Assembly (NCBI GenBank): GCA_017354895.1
Contig: CP071493.1
Span: 2,170,001 to 2,234,000 of the forward strand
From: Podospora comata
Lineage: Eukaryota > Ascomycota > Sordariomycetes > Sordariales > Podosporaceae
Direction of reading: 5' to 3'
Length of the DNA: 64,000 nucleotides
Part shown: positions 59,155 to 64,000 of the stretch, piece by piece
Layout of the letters: each line of letters opens with the position of its first letter
Position numbering within the stretch: position 1 is the stretch's first letter
Translations under genes and position numbers: made by a program
The notes under the pieces: model-generated
The model's input: the letters and a program-made list of their open reading frames with translations, nothing else
Database searches by the model: none
What the model was told of the DNA's origin: nothing

Positions 59155-60157
59155 TTTGGACGGGTGGGAGTGGATTGGCGTTTCTTGTGATTCTCTTTGA
59201 TGTCAAGGTAAGAGTGAGTGTTGATGACTTATATAGTTACTTTCCAAGTTGTCGCTCTGCGCCTTCTTCCATCTCCATGAAGACCTGCGCCCTTCAATGA
59301 CATGCTCTAGTGGAGTTACAGAGTACCTTGTGCACTTCTCAGAGCCTCATGGGCATGGAAGTTTCCATGATCCTAAACACCTGCCGTTCGAAGGTAGGAA
59401 GGACCCATAGGAGCCGATATTCAATGCCTGCTATCGATATTAATCCCAAGTCTGTTTACTATCGACCCATACATGTGAGGGGAAGCGGAGTTGTTGGAAG
59501 TTGATAGCTCCTGATAACGATAAACTCTGTACCTAGGGTGACTGTCACCTGAGTCTGCTGACCGTTTCAGCAGCGCCCACTTGTGCGACACCCCTGGGAA
59601 GACGTGGCCGGGAAGTGCAGTTGAGATCCACATTGAAAGCGGTACAGCCAATCGAAGGGCTCGGCTCCGATTGAACCGCTCCAGGCCCGCTCCAGGATGC
59701 TCCGTGCCTCTCCACAGCGACATCATCGCCTGGGGAGCGTTGGACGGCTGAAGGCCGATTGCGCCAGACAGACACACAGGAGAGTTCCCTCTTTCAACAC
59801 TGCCATGTTCAACATGAGGCTTTATTGACTGATGAACACCCGTGTGCCTTCTTTGGACATTGATGACAGGTACCTGCTGGGACGACCTGTGAAAGAGCAT
59901 TAGCTTCCCACCAGTCTGGAAGCTCTGCATTGGCGTTGATCTAAGCTCTGCCAGGGTAGGCGGTTGAGTCTTCGTGGGGTTGGTCTGACGCCCTTGTCGC
60001 CTGCCGGCTCAGCATCCGCCGATCTCAACAGCTTCCATCTCAACACGCACCACAGCTTCGCAAGCTTCTTCCATCGCATTGTTGCAACAGTCCCAGTTGG
60101 CATCAAATCTCTGAGTTTCTACTTCATCACGGCCCGAGCTGGCCTACCTCCGCCATC
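59155..60157. other. Divergent promoter region, 1 kb
   Basis: Lies between the aminotransferase and ABC transporter starts. A 169-residue minus frame shows no family resemblance. A TACCTAGG motif lies at 59530-59537. Confidence 0.5.
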
Positions 60158-63100
60158 ATGGCATCCAAAATACCACGGGCGCTAGCCTTGCTGCTATCGC
60201 TGTCATGCGCTGTCTCGGCCGCCAGCAACTACTCGTCCATCGACATGCTGCGAGTCCAGGCAGCACTGATGGAGGGACGTCCAAAAGACTGTCCACCATG
60301 GTAGGTTTTCGGTCTCAAATGGATTTCCCATTCTCATCATGTCCAGAATGCTTACGACCTGTCTTGAACAGCTTCAACTGCAACCTCCCAGCCCATTCGT
60401 GCGGTCAGTTCGCTCCTTGTAGCGAATACAGCGGCAAATGCAATTGCCCTGATGGATTTGGCGGTGACAATTGTCTTGAACCATGTATGCGCCCCTTCGT
60501 ATCACAACTATTCACGCAATGGCTGTACTCACACCATGTGCTCCACAGTATGCGGCTCTCTCTCTAGAGGACCTGATCGACCGAAACGGGAGGGCAAGTC
60601 CTGCCAGTGCGATGATGGATGGACCGGCATCAACTGCAATGTGTGCACCAACGATAGAGCCTGCGACGCCATGACCGAGACTGGTGATGGTGGTGTTTGT
60701 TATACCGGCGGTGAGATTGTGAAGGAGAACTTCCAGATGTGTGATGTTACCAACAAGGCTATTCGTAGCCTGTTGGGCGCCCAGATCCCCCAGGTCACCT
60801 TCAACTGCAAAAAGGAGACGAAGCTGTGTGATTTCCAATGTGAGTCTGATGTGGCACCTCGTACTTTGAATGCTTGAGCTGACACTTTTACAGTTTGGGT
60901 TGATCAGAAGGAGTCTTTCATGTGCCATCTCGAAGAATGCGACTCGACCGCCGACTATGACCTCTCGGGAACCAAGAACTCGACTTCCTACAAGTGCGAA
61001 AAGATCAAGTGCGAGTGTATCCCCGACCGTATGCTCTGTGGCGAGAATGGCTCTGTGGACATCAGCGATTTCCTGGTCAACTTGATCAAGGGCCCTGCCA
61101 AGTTCGAGTGTGTGCAACGACCGGGCGAGGACAAGAAGTGCTCTTTCCAAGAGCCCGAGATGAACAACCTGATCAGCGATATTTTTGGTGACTCGAGCAT
61201 TCTTCTCAGCTGCGGCGCCGGCGAATGTCTCTACCACACAGAAGTCCCCGGTTATGCCCCCCAGGTCCCCAAGATCAACACGCCATTGATTGCTGGAGTC
61301 ATTGCAGGATGCGCACTCTTCTTGGTGGGTGTCATTCTCCTGACATGGTACTTGTCCAGAAGGCAGTTCAAGTATGGGCCTATCCATCTGGACGATTCAG
61401 ATGACGAAGCCATCAAGCTCATGGCAGACCACAAGCCGGCCTCCCTTTACTTCCAGAACGTGTTCTACAACCTGAACGGAAAGCATATTCTTTCGGGCAT
61501 CCAGGGCATGGCTCATCCCGGAGAGATCACGGCGATCATGGGAGCTTCGGGTGCTGGAAAGACCACCTTTTTGGACATCTTGGCCCGCAAGAACAAGCGT
61601 GGCCAGGTTTCTGGTGACTTTTATGTCAATGGTGAAAAGGTCAGCGATGTGGACTACAAGAACGCTGTGGGATTTGTTGATCAGGAAGATACCATGTTGC
61701 CCACTCTCACGGTTCACGAGACCATCATGACCAGCGCACTTCTTCGCCTGCCAAGGGACATGGGAAGGGCCGCAAAGGAACAGAGAGTCGTCGAGGTCGA
61801 AAAGCAGTTGGGTATTCACCACATTCGAGACTCGTTGATTGGTTCCGAGGAGGGCAAGGGTCGGGGTATTTCGGGCGGAGAGAAGCGCCGTGTCAGCATT
61901 GCCTGCGAGTTGGTCACCAGCCCGTCCATCCTCTTCCTCGATGAGCCTACCAGCGGTCTTGACGCTTACAACGCCTACAACGTCATCGAATGTTTGGTCA
62001 CATTGGCAAAGACGTACAAGCGGACAGTCATCTTCACGATCCACCAGCCTAGATCCAACATCGTTGCCCTGTTTGACCGCCTCATTCTGCTCGCTCAAGG
62101 CAAGACCGTCTACTCTGGACCCCTGCACCTGTGCCAGGAGTACTTCGATCAGATCGGTTACAGCTGCCCTCCCGGTTTCAACATCGCCGACTATTTGGTC
62201 GACCTGACGATGCATGCTTCCTCCACCACTTCCTACGACGACGGTGCCCTGTCTACTGATGGTGGTAGCATCGGCCCCAGCAGCACCCGGGCTGTCAAAT
62301 CGGTCGCTAGTATCTCTGGTAACAGTGTTGGTGACGAGAGTACAGTTACGGCTGGCTCATCACGTCCCAGAGGCCTGCGTCGGGATTCCGTGAGGTTGAG
62401 GCAGGAGCGGGAGCTCTACACTCGGCGTAAGCAAGCAGCTGATACTGCTGCTTTTTCGGACGCCGGGTACGAGATTGGAGCGTACAAGGTTCAACGCCAG
62501 GCACCCGGCCAACAACCAACCCCAATCGCGGAAGATCCTGATGATTTACCTCCTCCCGCCTCCACTGGAACCGATCTGGACATTCTCGTTCACTCTTATA
62601 TGCAGTCAGATATCGCTGGCAATACGCATGACCAAATCGAGCAGGCTGTTGCGGCAGCGACTGCCAGCAACGGTCAAAACGCCAATGGGTATGTGGCAGA
62701 TGGACCCAACATCAACCTTGGTGCGATGGGCAGAGGATATACTCGCATCGGATATTGGCGACAGTTTGTTCTTTTGTCCCAGCGTACCTGGAGAAACCTC
62801 TACCGGAACCCCATGTTGATGTTGACCCACTACGCCATCGCCATCCTCCTCGCCGTTTTCGCTGGCTATCTGTTCTACGGCCTGACGATGGATATTGCTG
62901 GCTTCCAAAACAGACTCGGTCTTTTCTTCTTCGTCCTCGCCCTGTTCGGCTTCAGCACCCTGACCAGCTTGTCCGTGTTCTCCCAGGAGCGGCTTCTCTT
63001 CGTCCGTGAGAGAGCAAACGGATACTATTCACCCATCACCTACTTTGCGGCCAAGGTTCTTTTCGACATCATCCCTCTCAGAATTATCCCACCAATCCTG

Positions 63101-63583
63101 CTAGGTGCAATTGTCTACCCAATGACTGGCCTCGTTGCCGAGCCAGCCAAGTTTTTGGTGTTCATGCTGGTCCTGGTACTTTTCAACTTTGCTGCAGCAG
63201 GCATTTGTCTTTTCATCGGCATTGTCTGCAAGGACCATGGCGTTGCGAACCTGATTGGCAGCTTGGTCATGTTGTTCAGCTTGCTTTTTGCCGGTCTGCT
63301 GCTGAATCACAACGCAATTCCACCAGCAGCTCTCTGGCTCCAGTGGCTGTCAATCTTCCACTATGGCTTCGAGGCGCTGATCGTGAACGAGGTCGCTGGG
63401 CTCACTCTTATCGACCACAAGATTGGTATCGATATTACCGTGCCTGGTGCCGCCATTCTCAGCTCGTTCGGTTTCGATAACCTGGCCATGTGGATGGATA
63501 TCATCAATCTTGGTGTATTTGGTGTTGTGTTTATCATTCTGGCTTACGCCGCTATGCATCTTCTTTTGGTCGAGAGGAGATAG
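60158..63583 (+). CDS. ADP1: Adp1-like ABCG half-transporter with EGF-like ectodomain
   Basis: Four exons (60158-60300, 60372-60484, 60549-60839, 60894-63583) encode 1078 residues, close to yeast Adp1. A signal peptide is followed by a cysteine-rich ectodomain with EGF-like repeats ([20 protein letters not shown] and [15 protein letters not shown]), then a membrane helix at about 312-337. The cytosolic ATPase has Walker [10 protein letters not shown] (399-407), the signature [10 protein letters not shown] (508 on) and Walker [13 protein letters not shown] (528 on), the ABCG/White order of nucleotide domain before the six-helix membrane domain, which begins near residue 815. A glutamine/serine-rich linker separates them. 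Substrate unknown. Each intron keeps phase and the ectodomain cysteine spacing; a mid-gene antisense frame is a shadow. Confidence 0.9.
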
Positions 63584-64000
63584 TCGTGGGCGGCAGGCGG
63601 AGATGATGTTCCTTGCAGGCTTCGTCTGTTACTAAATCTTCAAGAGGCGTCTTGTTTCCGGGAGTTGGTGAGGTAGAGAGTGGTTTTTGTTTTGCGTTGT
63701 TGTTGCATGTTTTTTCTTGGATTACTTGAACACATATCATGTACCACTGGTAGTATTGTACACGACGGACGGACGATGAGGGAGCAAAGGACGGGATGGG
63801 AATCAGGGGCAATCGGCGTTCTGACAGGCGTATAGTCATTTTGAATTTGATCAGCGAAATATGTAGAGTAGGAGAAACATTATGTGATTTCTTTCTTTCT
63901 TCTCTTCTTTTTGTACATATCCCTGTTCTTCTTCTTCTTCTTCTTCTTCTTCTTCTTCTTCTTCTCCTTCTTCTTCTTCTCTGTAGAAGCTAAACAGAGT
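63584..64000. other. 3' region of the ABC transporter, right edge
   Basis: No gene seen; contains the CTT microsatellite. Confidence 0.5.
63926..63982. repeat. (CTT)n microsatellite
   Basis: About 57 bases of TTC/CTT units with one CC interruption near 63966. Confidence 0.9.

Noticed and set aside
59421-59930. 169-residue minus frame between the aminotransferase and ABC transporter
   Set aside because: No motif, no homology impression, and it lies in a shared promoter region.
41961-63583. Possible biosynthetic cluster (MFS, quinone reductase, amidase, aminotransferase, ABC transporter)
   Set aside because: No backbone synthase, and housekeeping genes such as YAE1 are interspersed.

Overview
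The window is nuclear DNA of a filamentous ascomycete, most likely a Sordariomycete of the Sordariales type. Genes are monocistronic and carry short introns (about 50-110 nt) with GT(A/G)NGT donors, CTAAC-like branch sites and AG acceptors. The gene content is fungal: a Lys12 homoisocitrate dehydrogenase of the alpha-aminoadipate lysine pathway, DUF3433 and Adp1-type proteins, a GPI-type aspartic protease and fungal relics. No rRNA, convincing tRNA, CRISPR or intact mobile element was seen. Exon coordinates were joined by hand so that frame, splice signals and protein family all agree.

Layout: (1) 1-3.0 kb holds the tail of a gene from outside and a broken fungal cell-death/ankyrin-type gene. 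(2) 3.6-9.0 kb holds two convergent J-domain genes (an ERJ5-like ER protein and a glycine-zipper J protein) and a Q-rich gene of unknown role. (3) 9.6-19.5 kb is an accessory tract: six head-to-tail copies of one small secreted-protein family (two whole, four broken), a small secreted-protein relic and a broken CorA-like membrane gene. (4) 19.6-23.8 kb has a DUF84 NTP phosphatase-like gene, a secreted copper-only superoxide dismutase and an RraA-like gene, then 2.6 kb without a recognisable gene. (5) 26.4-47.0 kb is mostly housekeeping: a PPxY single-pass protein, mitochondrial EF-G, Lys12, a low-complexity protein, mitoribosomal uS8, a proline-rich conserved protein, an MFS transporter, a WrbA-type quinone reductase and Yae1. 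(6) 47.1-63.6 kb has an amidase, a large DUF3433 membrane protein, a GPI-type aspartic protease, a small cysteine-rich secreted protein, a class I aminotransferase and an Adp1-like ABC transporter, ending in a CTT microsatellite.

The genes do not form an obvious metabolic cluster. The best candidates for something undescribed are the secreted-protein array at 9.6-16.4 kb with its fixed two-exon, two-cysteine plan; a retained or removed last intron that would decide whether the WrbA-type reductase carries a prenylation box; and an over-represented TACCTAGG/CCTAGGTA motif confined to non-coding and relic DNA.
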